Assembly (NCBI RefSeq): GCF_007995085.1
Contig: NZ_VOQS01000005.1
Location: 2,046,001 to 2,110,000, forward strand
DNA: 64,000 nt
DNA from: Paraburkholderia azotifigens
GTDB lineage: Bacteria; Pseudomonadota; Gammaproteobacteria; Burkholderiales; Burkholderiaceae
Direction of reading: 5' to 3'
The position numbers and the translations under genes were made by a program. Positions 8,773-18,592 of this stretch are shown here, piece by piece. The notes under the pieces were generated by a model that saw only the letters and a list, made by a program, of their open reading frames with translations, did no database searches and was not told the origin of the DNA. How positions within the stretch are numbered: position 1 is the stretch's first letter; the number at the start of each line of letters is the position of its first letter.

Positions 8773-8945
8773 GATTGACCTCGAAAACGTTGTTCGGCTG
8801 GTGTCGGAATTGACAGTGCCGTTAGGTCGTAAATCTAGGCTTCCGCGAGCAGGTTGCGTACACCCGGAGTGGACAAACAGTTGTGATCGGCAGGAACAAA
8901 TGCGGTTTGTCTCCGCAAACCCTCGCCAGACGGGGCGTCCATGCG

Positions 8946-8985
8946 AAAAAAAGCCGCACCGGACAGGCCGGATGCGGCTTTTTTT
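8946..8985. terminator. Rho-independent terminator, both strands
   Basis: Stem GCCGCA-CCGG (8953-8962) pairs with CCGG-A-TGCGGC (8968-8978), with one bulged A and a 5-base loop. It is flanked by seven A on the left and seven T on the right, so it can terminate in both directions. It lies just past the stop of the flavin oxidoreductase gene at 9010, reading leftwards, and isolates it from the SDR gene. Confidence 0.9.
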
Positions 8986-9009
8986 GCGTGGGCGACCGGA
9001 TGGCGTGCG

Positions 9010-10032
9010 CTACGCGCCAGGCGGAAAGTATGGAAGCACGTCCTGATGCAGTTCATCGAGTATCTGTCGATAATCGCGCGGCGTCACACGCGGATTCAAC
9101 GCGACATGCGATACGCCTTGCTCGCGCGCCTGATCGAGAAAGTCGCGCAACGCGCGGCTGCCCATCGCAAATCCGCCGCCGATCCGTCTGAACGGATAGT
9201 CCCGCCGTGGATGCAGATACAGGAATCCGCCGAACGCGAGCGGCTTCGCATCGTCGTCAGCAGACTCGCCTTCCTTTGTCTGACGATTCGCATCCTTCCA
9301 TTCATCGACGAATGATTGCAGCCGGGCGGGTTCGGGCACGAAGCCGAGATAGCCGTCCATGTTGTTCGCGATCCAGCCGAGCGTTTGCTGCGAACGCCCC
9401 ACGGCCATCGTCGGGACTCTGCCGAACAACGGCTTGGGCAGCATCGTCAACGAGCCGTCGCCATGCCCGAAGCGCGGCGATTCGAAGCGCGGAAAATTCT
9501 TTTCGCTGACGCTGCGATACACCTCGTACGCGTCCCGGAAGCGCTCGCCGCGGCTGTCGAAGTCGATGCCAAACACAGGGTATTCGGAAGGCCGGTCGCC
9601 CGACGACATGCCGATCACGATGCGTCCGCCCGTGAGCCTGTCGAGCGTGTTGATCTGCTTCGCAAGTATCAGCGGCTCGCGCGTCGGCAGAACGATGCCC
9701 GTCGTGCCGAGCGTGATGTTCTGCGTCGCGGTGGCGAGATGCCCGATGTAGATCAACGGCTCGAAAATCTGCCCGGAATCGCCGTATTGCGGGTCGTAGA
9801 AGGGAATGTCGCGGGCCCACAATGCGGCGACGCCGGCTTGTTCGGCACGCTGCGCCATCTGCAGATGGTCGGCCATCGTCGGATGGGGCGACGCTGCGTG
9901 GGTTTCGAGCGGCAGAATCAGGCCGACAGTGAGCGCATCGCGCCGGAAGACGCGGTCGTAACCGCGATGACCTTGCAGAGGGAACGGCGCGCGCTCGACT
10001 TGCGGTTCGGGAAAGGGAATGTGCATGTCCAT
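9010..10032 (-). CDS. LLM-class flavin-dependent oxidoreductase
   Basis: A 340-residue member of the luciferase-like monooxygenase family, with a TIM barrel that uses FMNH2 from a separate reductase. Typical segments are AEQAGVAALWARDIPFYDP, TLGTTGIVLPTREPL, LTGGRIVIGMSSGDRPSEY and a substrate-binding tail ending in DYRQILDEL. Length and layout match family members acting on alkanes, sulfonates or amines, but the substrate cannot be assigned. It is monocistronic, ended by the terminator at 8946-8985. Confidence 0.87.
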   Translation of the reverse strand: MDMHIPFPEPQVERAPFPLQGHRGYDRVFRRDALTVGLILPLETHAASPHPTMADHLQMAQRAEQAGVAALWARDIPFYDPQYGDSGQIFEPLIYIGHLATATQNITLGTTGIVLPTREPLILAKQINTLDRLTGGRIVIGMSSGDRPSEYPVFGIDFDSRGERFRDAYEVYRSVSEKNFPRFESPRFGHGDGSLTMLPKPLFGRVPTMAVGRSQQTLGWIANNMDGYLGFVPEPARLQSFVDEWKDANRQTKEGESADDDAKPLAFGGFLYLHPRRDYPFRRIGGGFAMGSRALRDFLDQAREQGVSHVALNPRVTPRDYRQILDELHQDVLPYFPPGA

Positions 10033-10170
10033 GATGTGCCTCCAGTGACGTCAGATTACGGATTCACGTCGACGGGAAAAACACAGCGGCGCTAACAACA
10101 CTTGATACACGGCGTCACGAGCGGTGGACAGACGGATAAACGAAGCGAGTGCGAAACCGTCATCTCACTC

Positions 10171-10190
10171 GTGATGATGATACGCATCAC
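10171..10190. promoter_or_regulatory. Inverted repeat upstream of symporter operon
   Basis: GTGATG (10171-10176) and CATCAC (10185-10190) form an inverted repeat with 8 bases between, and a second pair ATGATGA/TCATCAT (10174-10180 and 10194-10200) overlaps it. It lies in the 269-bp divergent gap, about 110 bp upstream of the operon's first start codon, so it is a plausible operator. Evidence is symmetry only. Confidence 0.3.
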
Positions 10191-10301
10191 CAATCATCAT
10201 TTTACTTGATCGATGCTCGCTTCTATCGTTGGAAAAAACAGAAGAGCGCACCGGGCGGCCCCCGGCATGTGCTCACTTCCAAACGAAATACAGGAGACAT
10301 C

Positions 10302-10616
10302 GTGGTCCAGACGACTGCACATCACGACGTCCGGCTGTCGCCGGCGTTCGTTCGACTCGTCGCGCGCCGGCGCAGGCTCGTGGCATCGCTCACGCTCGGC
10401 ACCTTGTTGCCTTATTACGCTTTCGTGCTGATAGCGGGATTCGCACCGAAATTGCTCGCGGTGAAGCTCTATCCGGGAAGCGTGATGACGATTGGCTGGC
10501 CTTTGGGCGTCGCGCTGATCGTCGGTACGTGGGTGCTCACGGGCATCTATATCCGGCGCGCAAACGGCGAGTTCGACGAGCTGACCGCTCGCATTCTGGC
10601 GGGAGACGCGCGATGA
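10302..10616 (+). CDS. DUF485 inner-membrane protein
   Basis: The protein has 104 residues from a GTG at 10302, chosen because AGGAG lies at 10292-10296. It matches the DUF485/YjcH layout: a soluble N-terminus, two transmembrane helices (about residues 27-50 and 63-84) and a C-terminal [14 protein letters not shown]. These small proteins accompany ActP-type symporters, and its stop overlaps the ActP start by 4 bp (ATGA), which indicates translational coupling. Confidence 0.88.
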   Translation: MVQTTAHHDVRLSPAFVRLVARRRRLVASLTLGTLLPYYAFVLIAGFAPKLLAVKLYPGSVMTIGWPLGVALIVGTWVLTGIYIRRANGEFDELTARILAGDAR

Positions 10617-12286
10617 AACGATGCGTCAGATTCATCGGCCTGATGCTCGCCTCGTGCATCGCGAGCGAGGCCGCTACCGCGGCGGAAACTTTCGGCAAGG
10701 TTCAGAAGCAGCCGCTCAACATAACGGCCATCGCGATGTTCGTCGTATTCGTCGTCGCGACGCTCGGCATCACGTATTGGTCCGCGTCGAAAACGAAGTC
10801 GATGAAGGACTTCTACAACGCGGGCGGCGGCATTTCCGGCTTTCAGAACGGACTGGCGCTGGCGGGCGACTACATGTCGGCGGCTGCGCTGCTCGGGTTG
10901 ACCAGCATGATCTTCTTCAACGGCTACGACGGCATGCTGTACGCAGTGAGCTTCTTCGTCGCGTGGCCGTTGCTGATGTTCCTGTTCGCAGAGCGCATCC
11001 GCAATCTCGGGCAGGTCACGATCGCCGACATCGCGTCGTTCAGACTCGATCAGCAGAGAATACGCACGCTGATGGCGTTCGGCTCGCTGACGGTGGTGTG
11101 CTTCTATCTCGTCGTGCAGATGGTGGGCGCGGGCCAGCTGATCCAGCTTCTGTTCGGGCTGCAATACAACTACGCGGTCGTCGTTGTCGGCGTGCTGATG
11201 GCCGTGTACGTGACGTTCGGCGGAATGGTCGCGACGACGTGGGTGCAGATCATCAAGGCCGTGCTCATGCTGTTCGGCGCGAGTCTGCTTGCACTGCTCG
11301 CGCTGAGTCAGTTCGGCTTCTCGTTGAACGACATGTTCGCGCAGGCGATTGCCACGCATAAGAGCGGCGCCGCCATCATGCTGCCGAGCAAGCTCGTCGC
11401 CGATCCGTTTGCGATGCTGTCGTTGTCGGTTGGACTGGTGTTCGGCACATCGGGTCTGCCGCATATCCTGATGCGCTTTTTCACGGTGCCCGACGCGAAA
11501 GCGGCGCGCAAATCCGTGTTCGTCGCGACTGGCTTCATCGGCTATTTCTTTCTCGTCGTGACGGTGCTCGGCACGGCTGCCATCGTGATCGTGAACCGCA
11601 ATCCCGCGTTCTTCGAGGGCGGCGTGGCGGGCGGCAAGCTGATCGGTGGCGGCAACATGCCCGTCATGCATCTGGCGCAAGCGATGGGCGGCGACCTCGT
11701 CTTGGGCTTCCTGTCCGCCGTCGCGTTTGCAACGATCCTCGCCGTCGTCGCGGGACTTACGATGGCAGGCACTTCGGCCATCTCGCACGACCTGTATGCG
11801 ATGGTGCTCAAGCGCAATCAGGCCGATCACGCAAAGGAAAAACGCGTATCGAGAATCGCATCGGTGGCCATTGCGGGCGTCGCGATCGTGCTCGGCATTC
11901 TGTTCAAGGATCAGAACGTCGCGTTTCTCGTGGCGCTCACGTTCAGTGTGGCGGCGTCGGTGAATTTCCCGATCCTCACGCTTTCGATCTACTGGAAAGG
12001 TCTGACGACGCGTGGCGCATTGATGGGCGGCATCGCGGGGCTCGTCAGCGCCGTCGGTCTGGTCGTGCTGTCGCCCGCAGTGTGGGTGAAGGTGCTCGGG
12101 CATGCGTCCCCGATCTTTCCCTACGACTATCCCGCCATTATTTCGATGACGATCGCTTTCTTCTTCACGTGGATTGGCTCGATCACCGATCAGGGCGAAC
12201 GCGCCGCGAACGAGCGCGAACAGTTCGACGACCAGTTTGTCCGCGCGCAGACGGGCCTCGGTGCGTCGCGCGCCGCCAGTCATTAG
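10613..12286 (+). CDS. actP: ActP-like sodium:monocarboxylate symporter
   Basis: A 557-residue protein of the sodium:solute symporter family with an N-terminal signal-like segment and about 13 transmembrane helices. Marks include [20 protein letters not shown], the SSS-family core around [20 protein letters not shown], and [18 protein letters not shown]. The ATG at 10613 overlaps the DUF485 stop, which decides the start; the longer open frame upstream is in the wrong register for DUF485. ActP carries acetate and other short carboxylates. Here it is followed by cytochrome b561 and a nitronate monooxygenase instead of acetyl-CoA synthetase, so the physiological substrate may differ. Confidence 0.9.
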   Translation: MKRCVRFIGLMLASCIASEAATAAETFGKVQKQPLNITAIAMFVVFVVATLGITYWSASKTKSMKDFYNAGGGISGFQNGLALAGDYMSAAALLGLTSMIFFNGYDGMLYAVSFFVAWPLLMFLFAERIRNLGQVTIADIASFRLDQQRIRTLMAFGSLTVVCFYLVVQMVGAGQLIQLLFGLQYNYAVVVVGVLMAVYVTFGGMVATTWVQIIKAVLMLFGASLLALLALSQFGFSLNDMFAQAIATHKSGAAIMLPSKLVADPFAMLSLSVGLVFGTSGLPHILMRFFTVPDAKAARKSVFVATGFIGYFFLVVTVLGTAAIVIVNRNPAFFEGGVAGGKLIGGGNMPVMHLAQAMGGDLVLGFLSAVAFATILAVVAGLTMAGTSAISHDLYAMVLKRNQADHAKEKRVSRIASVAIAGVAIVLGILFKDQNVAFLVALTFSVAASVNFPILTLSIYWKGLTTRGALMGGIAGLVSAVGLVVLSPAVWVKVLGHASPIFPYDYPAIISMTIAFFFTWIGSITDQGERAANEREQFDDQFVRAQTGLGASRAASH

Positions 12287-12315
12287 TGAACCGCTGCTAT
12301 CGAAAGGGAATGCAA

Positions 12316-12924
12316 ATGTCGAACTCGCATATGTCCTCCATGAACGATGCTCAAACGCAAGGTCCGCGCGCACAGGGCCGGTTTCAGTGGCGTGACAACG
12401 GACTGGGTTTTTCGCCGATCACGATCGCGCTGCACTGGATCGTCGCGGCGCTGGTGCTCGCGATCATCGCGATCGAAATCGTGCAGTGGATCTCGCCTGG
12501 CGCAGAACTCGCGAAAGTGTTGAACCTGCTCGGCACGATCCTGTTCCCGATTTCGATCTATCGATTCTGGGCGCGCGTGACGTCCTGGCATCCGCTGCCC
12601 GTCGGCACGCCGAATCCCGTGGAGGTGATCGTGAGCCGCTCGGTCGCGACGGCGCTCGCGCTCGCGATGGTGCTGCTGCCCGTCGCCGCGTGGCTTGCGA
12701 AATCAGCCGCCGGTCAGCTCGTCGAGTTGCCCGGCGGCTGGTTCATCCCATCACCGATGCAACCCGATGCGCAGGCCGCACAGGTCTTCGACGTTCTCTT
12801 CAGGATCGGCGCGACGCCGTTCGTGCTTGGCCTGGCGCTGCATATCTTCGGTGCCTGCAAGAACCATTTCGTGTTGAAGAACGATGCGTTGAAACGCATG
12901 CTTGGCAAACGCGTGGAGCTTTGA
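12316..12924 (+). CDS. Cytochrome b561 family protein
   Basis: The protein has 202 residues from the ATG at 12316, with AAGGGA 6 bp upstream; an ATG at 12310 is too close to that site. Four transmembrane helices are visible. Likely heme ligands are H40 in the first helix (SPITIALHWIV) and the His residues of the last helix and its flank (LALHIFGACKNHF). It would act in the inner membrane as a diheme electron carrier of the bacterial CybB type. It sits between the ActP symporter and the nitronate monooxygenase, 29 bp and 3 bp from them, so one transcript is likely. Confidence 0.85.
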   Translation: MSNSHMSSMNDAQTQGPRAQGRFQWRDNGLGFSPITIALHWIVAALVLAIIAIEIVQWISPGAELAKVLNLLGTILFPISIYRFWARVTSWHPLPVGTPNPVEVIVSRSVATALALAMVLLPVAAWLAKSAAGQLVELPGGWFIPSPMQPDAQAAQVFDVLFRIGATPFVLGLALHIFGACKNHFVLKNDALKRMLGKRVEL

Positions 12925-12927
12925 ATC

Positions 12928-13920
12928 ATGAACACAACAACAACGGTGAATGAGTTTGCTGGAAACGCCGTCACGAAGCTGTGCGGCGTCCGCTATCCGA
13001 TCTTCCTCGCCGGCATGGCGGCGATATCCGGTCCGAAGCTGGTGGCCGCCGTCGCCAATGCTGGCGGCATGGGGACGATAGGCGGATTGCGGTTGCCGCC
13101 GCTCGCGTTGCGGCGCTGGTTACGTGAAACGAAAGAACTGACGGACAAGCCGTTCGGCGTCAATCTCGTGCCTTCGTTCGGCGGCCCGGATGTATTCGAA
13201 GCGCAGTTTCAGGTCGTGCTGCAGGAAAGGCCGCGCATGCTGTCGCTGTTCTATGCGGAGCACTATCCGCGGATGATCGCGCGCGCAAAGGATGCGGGGA
13301 TGATCGTCATGGTTCAGGTCGGTTCTGTCGAGCTTGCGCGCCAGGCCATCGCTCACGGCGCCGACATCATCACCGCGCAGGGCAGCGAGAGCGGCGGGCA
13401 CCTGAATCGCGGCACGATCGGACTGCTGTCGTTGCTGCCGGCGCTCATCGACGTGGCCGATGGACGCCCCGTGCTCGCGGCTGGCGGCATCACGAATCGC
13501 GATGACGTACGCACGGTGATGCGGATGGGCGCAGGCGGCGTATTGGCGGGCACGGCGTTCGTCGCGTGCGAAGAATCGAATGCGCATCCGCTGTACAAGC
13601 AAAAGATCGTCGACGCCACCGTCGACGATACCGAATACCGCACCGGCTATTCGTTCGGCTGGAAGTACGGCACGCCGCATCGCGTGATTCCGAACCGTGA
13701 CAAGTGGAACCTGTTGCGCTTCATGGGCGGCGGCGCGCGTGCAATCGACAAGCCGAAGATGGCGCAAAAGCTGTCGTTGTATGCGGGGCAGGGTGTCGGC
13801 AAGATCGACCGCGTGATGTCGGCGGCCGAACGTGTCGAAGAACTGGCGAAAGGACTTGCCGACGAGCGTGAGCGGGACGCAGATGGAGGCTTTGAAGGAC
13901 TGCAACTGCGCTACGCGTAG
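12928..13920 (+). CDS. Nitronate monooxygenase family protein
   Basis: A 330-residue FMN TIM-barrel protein starting 3 bp after the cytochrome b561 stop. It has FLAGMAAISGPKLVAAVANAGG at the N-terminus, GSESGGHLNRG with the conserved His, and LAAGGITNRDDVRTVMRMGAGG for FMN phosphate binding. It differs clearly from the NMO at 5908, so it is not a recent duplicate. Members of this branch may be enoyl reductase-like; activity on nitronates is a family-level guess. It ends at a hairpin (13944-13970). Confidence 0.87.
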   Translation: MNTTTTVNEFAGNAVTKLCGVRYPIFLAGMAAISGPKLVAAVANAGGMGTIGGLRLPPLALRRWLRETKELTDKPFGVNLVPSFGGPDVFEAQFQVVLQERPRMLSLFYAEHYPRMIARAKDAGMIVMVQVGSVELARQAIAHGADIITAQGSESGGHLNRGTIGLLSLLPALIDVADGRPVLAAGGITNRDDVRTVMRMGAGGVLAGTAFVACEESNAHPLYKQKIVDATVDDTEYRTGYSFGWKYGTPHRVIPNRDKWNLLRFMGGGARAIDKPKMAQKLSLYAGQGVGKIDRVMSAAERVEELAKGLADERERDADGGFEGLQLRYA

Positions 13921-13943
13921 CGTGTTCCGGGGCAGAAGCTAAA

Positions 13944-13970
13944 AAGGCGGCGCATGACCTGCGCCGCCTT
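13944..13970. terminator. Hairpin after symporter operon
   Basis: AAGGCGGCGC (13944-13953) and GCGCCGCCTT (13961-13970) form a perfect 10-bp stem with a 7-base loop, preceded by AAA and followed by TT-G-TT. It separates the operon from the convergent LysR gene and can act on both. Confidence 0.65.
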
Positions 13971-14004
13971 GTTGCATTGATCGCCGCGACCGATCACGTC
14001 AACG

Positions 14005-14952
14005 TTATGCAGCGTCGAAGCAAGCCAGCGCAGAAGCCAGCATGTTGTCAGCGCGTGACGGCCCAATGTCGGCATCGACCGCAAACTGCGCATGCGCGAG
14101 ATCGGTCAGCGCAGTCAACGCGGGCGTGACGATCGCGTCCTTGTTGCGGATGAACACCGTCTTCACGTGCGAGAACTCGGGCGGCAGCGTATGGCAGTGC
14201 ACGGATTGCCGCGTGCCGTGACCTTCCACCACCGATCGCGGCAACAGCGTCACGCCCATCCCCGCTGCGACGCACGACATGATGCCGTCCAGCGTGCCCA
14301 ACTCCATCACCTGGCCGGGAATGATCCCCGCCTGATAGAACCAGTGTTCGAGCGTCGATCGATAAAAGCAGCCGGTCCTGAACGCGAGCACGGTTTGCCC
14401 GGACATCTGGCTGGCAAGCGCGGCCAGCGATTCGAATCCGATTCCGCTGACGAGCACCAACTCCTCATGAAAAACTTCTTCCTGATGAAGCGACGCGCTC
14501 TGATGAAAGCCGCCGACGAACGCGCCATCCAGCCGATGACATTCGACGGCCTTGATCAATTCGGCCGTGGTGCCCGTCATCAGCGATAGCTGAACCTGCG
14601 GATAGCGCTCGTGATACTTCGCGAGGACTTTCGGCAGGCGTATGGCCGCTGTCGTTTCCATCGATCCGAGCCGCAGCAGTCCGCGCGGCGACGCGTTGTC
14701 GAGCATCGCGTTGCGGCTCTCGTCCGTCAACTGGAGGATACGTTGCGCGTAGCCGAGAAAGATCTGCCCGGCCGACGTGAGCATCACGCCGTTCTTCTGG
14801 CGGATGAAGAGCTGCTGATTCAGCTCTCCTTCAAGCTCCTTGATGCGCATCGTGACGTTCGACTGAACGTTGTGGATTTTTTCAGCCGCTGCCGTGAAGC
14901 TGCCGGACTCGGCCACCGCACAAAACATTTTCAGATGCCGCAGTTCCATCAT
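14005..14952 (-). CDS. LysR-family transcriptional regulator
   Basis: A 315-residue LTTR with the HTH at about residues 4-62 (MELRHLKMFCAVAESGSFTA, then NVQSNVTMRIKELE) and a full effector domain. Two adjacent ATGs (14952 and 14949) are possible starts; the second is better spaced from GGCGAGG. The HTH and QNGVMLTSAG segment resemble the YofA/GltR side of the family. It is divergent from the membrane-protein gene at 15149, with about 200 bp between, and probably controls it. Confidence 0.9.
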   Translation of the reverse strand: MMELRHLKMFCAVAESGSFTAAAEKIHNVQSNVTMRIKELEGELNQQLFIRQKNGVMLTSAGQIFLGYAQRILQLTDESRNAMLDNASPRGLLRLGSMETTAAIRLPKVLAKYHERYPQVQLSLMTGTTAELIKAVECHRLDGAFVGGFHQSASLHQEEVFHEELVLVSGIGFESLAALASQMSGQTVLAFRTGCFYRSTLEHWFYQAGIIPGQVMELGTLDGIMSCVAAGMGVTLLPRSVVEGHGTRQSVHCHTLPPEFSHVKTVFIRNKDAIVTPALTALTDLAHAQFAVDADIGPSRADNMLASALACFDAA

Positions 14953-15148
14953 GCGCCTCGCCGGATCACTTCGGATGATGAACTTTCAGGCTAGCACATC
15001 GGATCTGGTGATTGACCTGCGTACGGCGACACAAACGCGCGCATCGTTGACGCCGTGGAAAAGCAGCGAGTTCGCATCACCGTGAGCGCGATTCAAGCTT
15101 CATGTGATTTTTGCCGTAAACCGTTTCGTGTGCTGTCAGAGCAAAAAC

Positions 15149-15958
15149 ATGAAACGTCCCGCTATCGTCCTTATTACCGCCTACACGCTGCTGTTCCAGA
15201 GCATGAGCGTGTTCATGGTGGTCTATCCCGCGTTGCAAGGCGGCTACTTCGGCAGTGCGCCCGTCATCGCCAATTCGCACATGCCGCTTTCCGTGCAGTG
15301 GCTGGTGTTGTGCTGGAGCACGTTGCCGAATCTCGTCATTGCAGCCGGTTTGCTGAAAGGAAACGGGCGCGCACGAACCGGCTGGATCGCGTTCATGGCG
15401 GTGGCTACCGTGTTCCATCTGTTCGACAGTGGCTTTGTCGTCATGCGATTCGGGGTTTACGTGACCCTGCTGAATCTGGGCTTGTTCGTTCTGCTGTACG
15501 CCGGCAGAGCCGATCAGTTTTTCAGGGCCCCGGCCGACGAGAAGCCACGCATCGACAAAGCGCAGTTCCAGGCCATCGCGCTGCATGCGCTGGCCGCATT
15601 CGGCATGTACGCGACGCTGTCGCTGCTCTTTTCGCGCATGCTTCCGGGCGATCCGTCCGACGTGCAATCGCACGCGGCGTATCTGATGACGATGCTCGGT
15701 GCGTTGATCGCGATTGCTTATGCGATTCAACCGCAGCGCGCGCCGATGCTGCGGGAAACCGCGCTGTTGCTGCTGACGTTGGCGGGCTTCCTTGTGATCC
15801 TGTGCGCCTGCAGTCAGATGACGGTGGATGAGTTGTATCCTGCAGGAAAGTTTCAGGCCTTCGACTGGAAGGACACGCTGGTCTGGCTGAAAATCATCGC
15901 GGCAACGGGCGCCGGTTTGCTGCTGTTGAGCCAACGTCAATCGGCCGAGGTTCAGTAA
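15149..15958 (+). CDS. Polytopic membrane protein of unknown function
   Basis: The protein has 269 residues from the ATG at 15149 (MKRPAIVLITAYTLLF); 15 extra codons upstream (start 15104) are possible but not helical. About eight hydrophobic helices fall in two groups of four, with a charged linker (APADEKPRIDKAQF) near the middle, suggesting internal duplication. No catalytic or heme motif is convincing. It starts opposite a LysR gene and is followed 21 bp later by a DUF2784 membrane protein, so the two may form a small LysR-controlled operon. Confidence 0.7.
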   Translation: MKRPAIVLITAYTLLFQSMSVFMVVYPALQGGYFGSAPVIANSHMPLSVQWLVLCWSTLPNLVIAAGLLKGNGRARTGWIAFMAVATVFHLFDSGFVVMRFGVYVTLLNLGLFVLLYAGRADQFFRAPADEKPRIDKAQFQAIALHALAAFGMYATLSLLFSRMLPGDPSDVQSHAAYLMTMLGALIAIAYAIQPQRAPMLRETALLLLTLAGFLVILCACSQMTVDELYPAGKFQAFDWKDTLVWLKIIAATGAGLLLLSQRQSAEVQ

Positions 15959-15979
15959 GACCGGCTTGCCCGATATCGC

Positions 15980-16378
15980 GTGAAGGCTGTCGAAGCACGC
16001 AAGGGGCGTCATGATCGGGCTGGCGGACGCAGTCTCGTGTTGCATGCGCTGATCGTGCTGTTCATCGTCGGCGGATTGCTGGCGGTCTGGGCGGGCGCAG
16101 CGCTGCATCGCACGTGGGTGCGCAACCGTGCGTTTCGCATCGTGCATCTGGCGGCTATCGGCGTCGTCGCGCTGCTGGCGGTCCTCGACGTGCCCTGTCC
16201 GCTCACCGTCCTGGAAGACGAACTGCGCACGGGCAAAACGAGCGGACAAGGTTTCATCCAGCGCTGGGTGAGCGTCTGGATGTACTACGATTTGCCGCCC
16301 TGGGTGTTCGCGGTTGCCTATGTCGCGTTTCTGCTGATCGTCGCGCTCACGTGGTGCCGGATCCCGCCTCGCCGGTAG
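15980..16378 (+). CDS. DUF2784 membrane protein
   Basis: A 132-residue inner-membrane protein with three to four helices. It fits DUF2784: LVLHALIVLFIVGGLL, then a conserved CPLTVLEDELR turn, then FIQRWVSVWMYYDLP and a final helix. The function of the family is unknown. It follows the membrane protein at 15149 closely and is convergent with the MFS gene, 21 bp away. Confidence 0.75.
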   Translation: MKAVEARKGRHDRAGGRSLVLHALIVLFIVGGLLAVWAGAALHRTWVRNRAFRIVHLAAIGVVALLAVLDVPCPLTVLEDELRTGKTSGQGFIQRWVSVWMYYDLPPWVFAVAYVAFLLIVALTWCRIPPRR

Positions 16379-16399
16379 CAGCGGGCGCATCGTATCGAC

Positions 16400-17566
16400 T
16401 CATTCCCGCAGCGGTTCACGCGTGACGCGCGGCCTCGCCTGCATCAACAGCGACATGCAGCCGAGCGCGAGACCGACCGCGCATACGCCCGGCCATTGCC
16501 AGATGCTCCACGCCCAGATGCCCAGCGACGAACCGAGCGCGCCGCCCGCGAAACGGATCGTCATGTAGAGCGTGTTGATGCGGCTCATCGCATCGCTCTT
16601 GATGCTCATATTGCGCGCCATGTTCGCGACGTGTCCGCTCTGCAATCCCAGATCGAGCACGATCACGCCCGCGACCAGTCCGGCGACGGTATGGCCCGTG
16701 GCCGCGAGGATCGCGAAGGCGATGACGAAGATGACGCCGCTTGCCAGCACGACGAGGCGCGGATTGCGCTGGTCGATCAGCTTGCCCGCTTTCGTCGACG
16801 CGAGCGCGCCGACTACGCCGACCAGCCCGAACAGTCCCGCGACTTCGCTTCCAAAGTGCGTATCCATCGCGCGCAGATGAAAGGCGAGCGTCGCCCAGAA
16901 CGCGCTGAAGGCGGCGAATTGCAGCGCGGCAATCGCCGAGGTCTGCCGGATCAGCGGCTCTTCGCGGAACAATGTCCATAGCGAGCCCATCAGCCGCCCG
17001 TATGTGCCCTTGTACGTCGGCTGCGCGCGCGGCAGCGTCCGCGACAGCACGGCGGCCAGCACGAGCATCGCCGCAGCCGCGAGCCAATAGACGCTGCGCC
17101 AGCCAAAGTGCTGCGCGATCGAGCCGGAGATCGAGCGCGATACGAGGATGCCGCACAGCAAGCCGAACATCACGATGCCGACGGCTTCGCCGCGTTGCTG
17201 CCGTCCCGCGAGCTGCGCCGCGAACGGCGTCAGCAACTGCGGCGCGACGCTTGCGAGACCCGTCAGAAAGCTGGCGGCCACCAGCCAGTTCAGCGTCGGC
17301 GACAGCGCAATCGCGGCGAGCGCCACGCTCGCGCCGCATAACAGCGTGCGCAGCATCGAACGGCGTTCGAGCTTGTCGCCAAGCGGCACGAAGAGCAGCA
17401 GGCCGAGCGCATAACCCGTTTGCGCGGCAACCGACACCGTGCCCGCCTGCCGCTCGCTGGTGTGAAACGCCAGCGCGAACTCGGCGAGCAAGGGCTGGTT
17501 GTAGTAGTTGTTCGCGACCACGATGCCCGCCGCGCCCGCCATGAGCCAGTAGATCGAACGTTTCAT
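16400..17566 (-). CDS. MFS transporter, probable exporter
   Basis: A 388-residue major facilitator with 12 predicted helices. It carries the motif-A-like LLFVPLGDKLERRSML loop after helix 2 and its repeat in the second half. The N-terminus NNYYNQPLLAEFALAF is typical of the DHA1/YdhP-type drug or sugar efflux subgroup. It is divergent from the LysR gene at 17681 with 114 bp between them, the usual arrangement for LTTR-controlled export. The substrate is unknown. Confidence 0.87.
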   Translation of the reverse strand: MKRSIYWLMAGAAGIVVANNYYNQPLLAEFALAFHTSERQAGTVSVAAQTGYALGLLLFVPLGDKLERRSMLRTLLCGASVALAAIALSPTLNWLVAASFLTGLASVAPQLLTPFAAQLAGRQQRGEAVGIVMFGLLCGILVSRSISGSIAQHFGWRSVYWLAAAAMLVLAAVLSRTLPRAQPTYKGTYGRLMGSLWTLFREEPLIRQTSAIAALQFAAFSAFWATLAFHLRAMDTHFGSEVAGLFGLVGVVGALASTKAGKLIDQRNPRLVVLASGVIFVIAFAILAATGHTVAGLVAGVIVLDLGLQSGHVANMARNMSIKSDAMSRINTLYMTIRFAGGALGSSLGIWAWSIWQWPGVCAVGLALGCMSLLMQARPRVTREPLRE

Positions 17567-17680
17567 CTGGATAGGGTTCCGTGATTTCGTCTCCGCTTCG
17601 ACGAATGTAGACTATTCCGAAAATCGCCGGTATCTCTGTGTATCGGCAAGCACCCTTGCCAGATCCGGAAGAGTCGAATC

Positions 17681-18568
17681 ATGGACCGCTTTGAAGCGAT
17701 GAGTGTCTACGTGCGCGTCGTGGAGACGGGAAGCCTGTCCGCGGCGGCGCGCGCCATTCCGATGTCGTTGACGTCGGTCAGCCGGCATATCGCGGCGCTC
17801 GAAGAGCAGTTCGGCGCGCAACTGCTCCGTCGCACCACGCGCAACCTCGCGATGACGGACGAAGGGCGCATTCTCTACGACCGCGCGAAGTCGATACTCG
17901 GCGAAGTGGACGAGCTGGGCAGCGCGCTGTCGGCGGGGCGGGGGAAACTGTCGGGGCGGCTGCGGATTGCCGCGCCGAACCTGCTTGGCAGGCTTCTGAT
18001 CGCGCCGTTGTTGCCGCGTTTTCTTGCTCAACATCCGGACGTGGCTGTCGATCTCATGCTCGTCGATCGCGTCGTCAATCTCGTCGAGGAAGGCTTGCAT
18101 CTCGCCGTGCGCGTGGGACGTCTGCCGGATTCGAGCCTCGTTGCGCGCAAGCTCGATGACATCGAAATGGTCGTGTGCGCGGCGCCGTCGTATCTGGCGC
18201 AGCGCGGCACGCCTCGCAAGCCAGACGATCTGCGCCAGCACGATTGCCTGGTTTTCTCCGACGCGTCCGGGCCCGTGGACTGGCGCTTTCAGTCGGGTGC
18301 GACGCGCACGCGCGTCAGCGTGACGGGGCGTTTGTGGATGAATAGCCTCGACGCGCTGGTGTCGGCAGCGCTCGAAGGCGCGGGCATCGTGCGCGCGCCT
18401 GCGTGGCAGGTCGCCGCGCATATCGAAGCGGGGCGGCTGCAACCCGTGCTCGACCGGTTTGCGCCGCCCGCGACGCCCGTACACGTGCTGTTCGAACAGA
18501 CGAAGCTGGCGTCGCCGAAGATCAGGACGTTCGTCGAATATCTCGTCGATCAATGGCGCCGCGTGTGA
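17681..18568 (+). CDS. LysR-family transcriptional regulator
   Basis: A 295-residue LTTR with the HTH at about residues 3-60 (FEAMSVYVRVVETGSLSAAA, TSVSRHIAALEEQFGAQLL). It belongs to the CrgA/PA0477-like subgroup, seen in VRVGRLPDSSLVARKL and the CLVFSD segment of the effector domain. It is divergent from the MFS exporter gene, which is its likely target. It is convergent with the DapA-family gene. Confidence 0.9.
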   Translation: MDRFEAMSVYVRVVETGSLSAAARAIPMSLTSVSRHIAALEEQFGAQLLRRTTRNLAMTDEGRILYDRAKSILGEVDELGSALSAGRGKLSGRLRIAAPNLLGRLLIAPLLPRFLAQHPDVAVDLMLVDRVVNLVEEGLHLAVRVGRLPDSSLVARKLDDIEMVVCAAPSYLAQRGTPRKPDDLRQHDCLVFSDASGPVDWRFQSGATRTRVSVTGRLWMNSLDALVSAALEGAGIVRAPAWQVAAHIEAGRLQPVLDRFAPPATPVHVLFEQTKLASPKIRTFVEYLVDQWRRV

Positions 18569-18592
18569 TGCGAGTTCGCGCGACGGCAGCGT

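Noticed and set aside
10547..12373. 608-codon minus-strand frame over the symporter gene
   Set aside because: Its product is Arg/His/Glu-rich noise antisense to ActP, which is clearly coding in the other direction.
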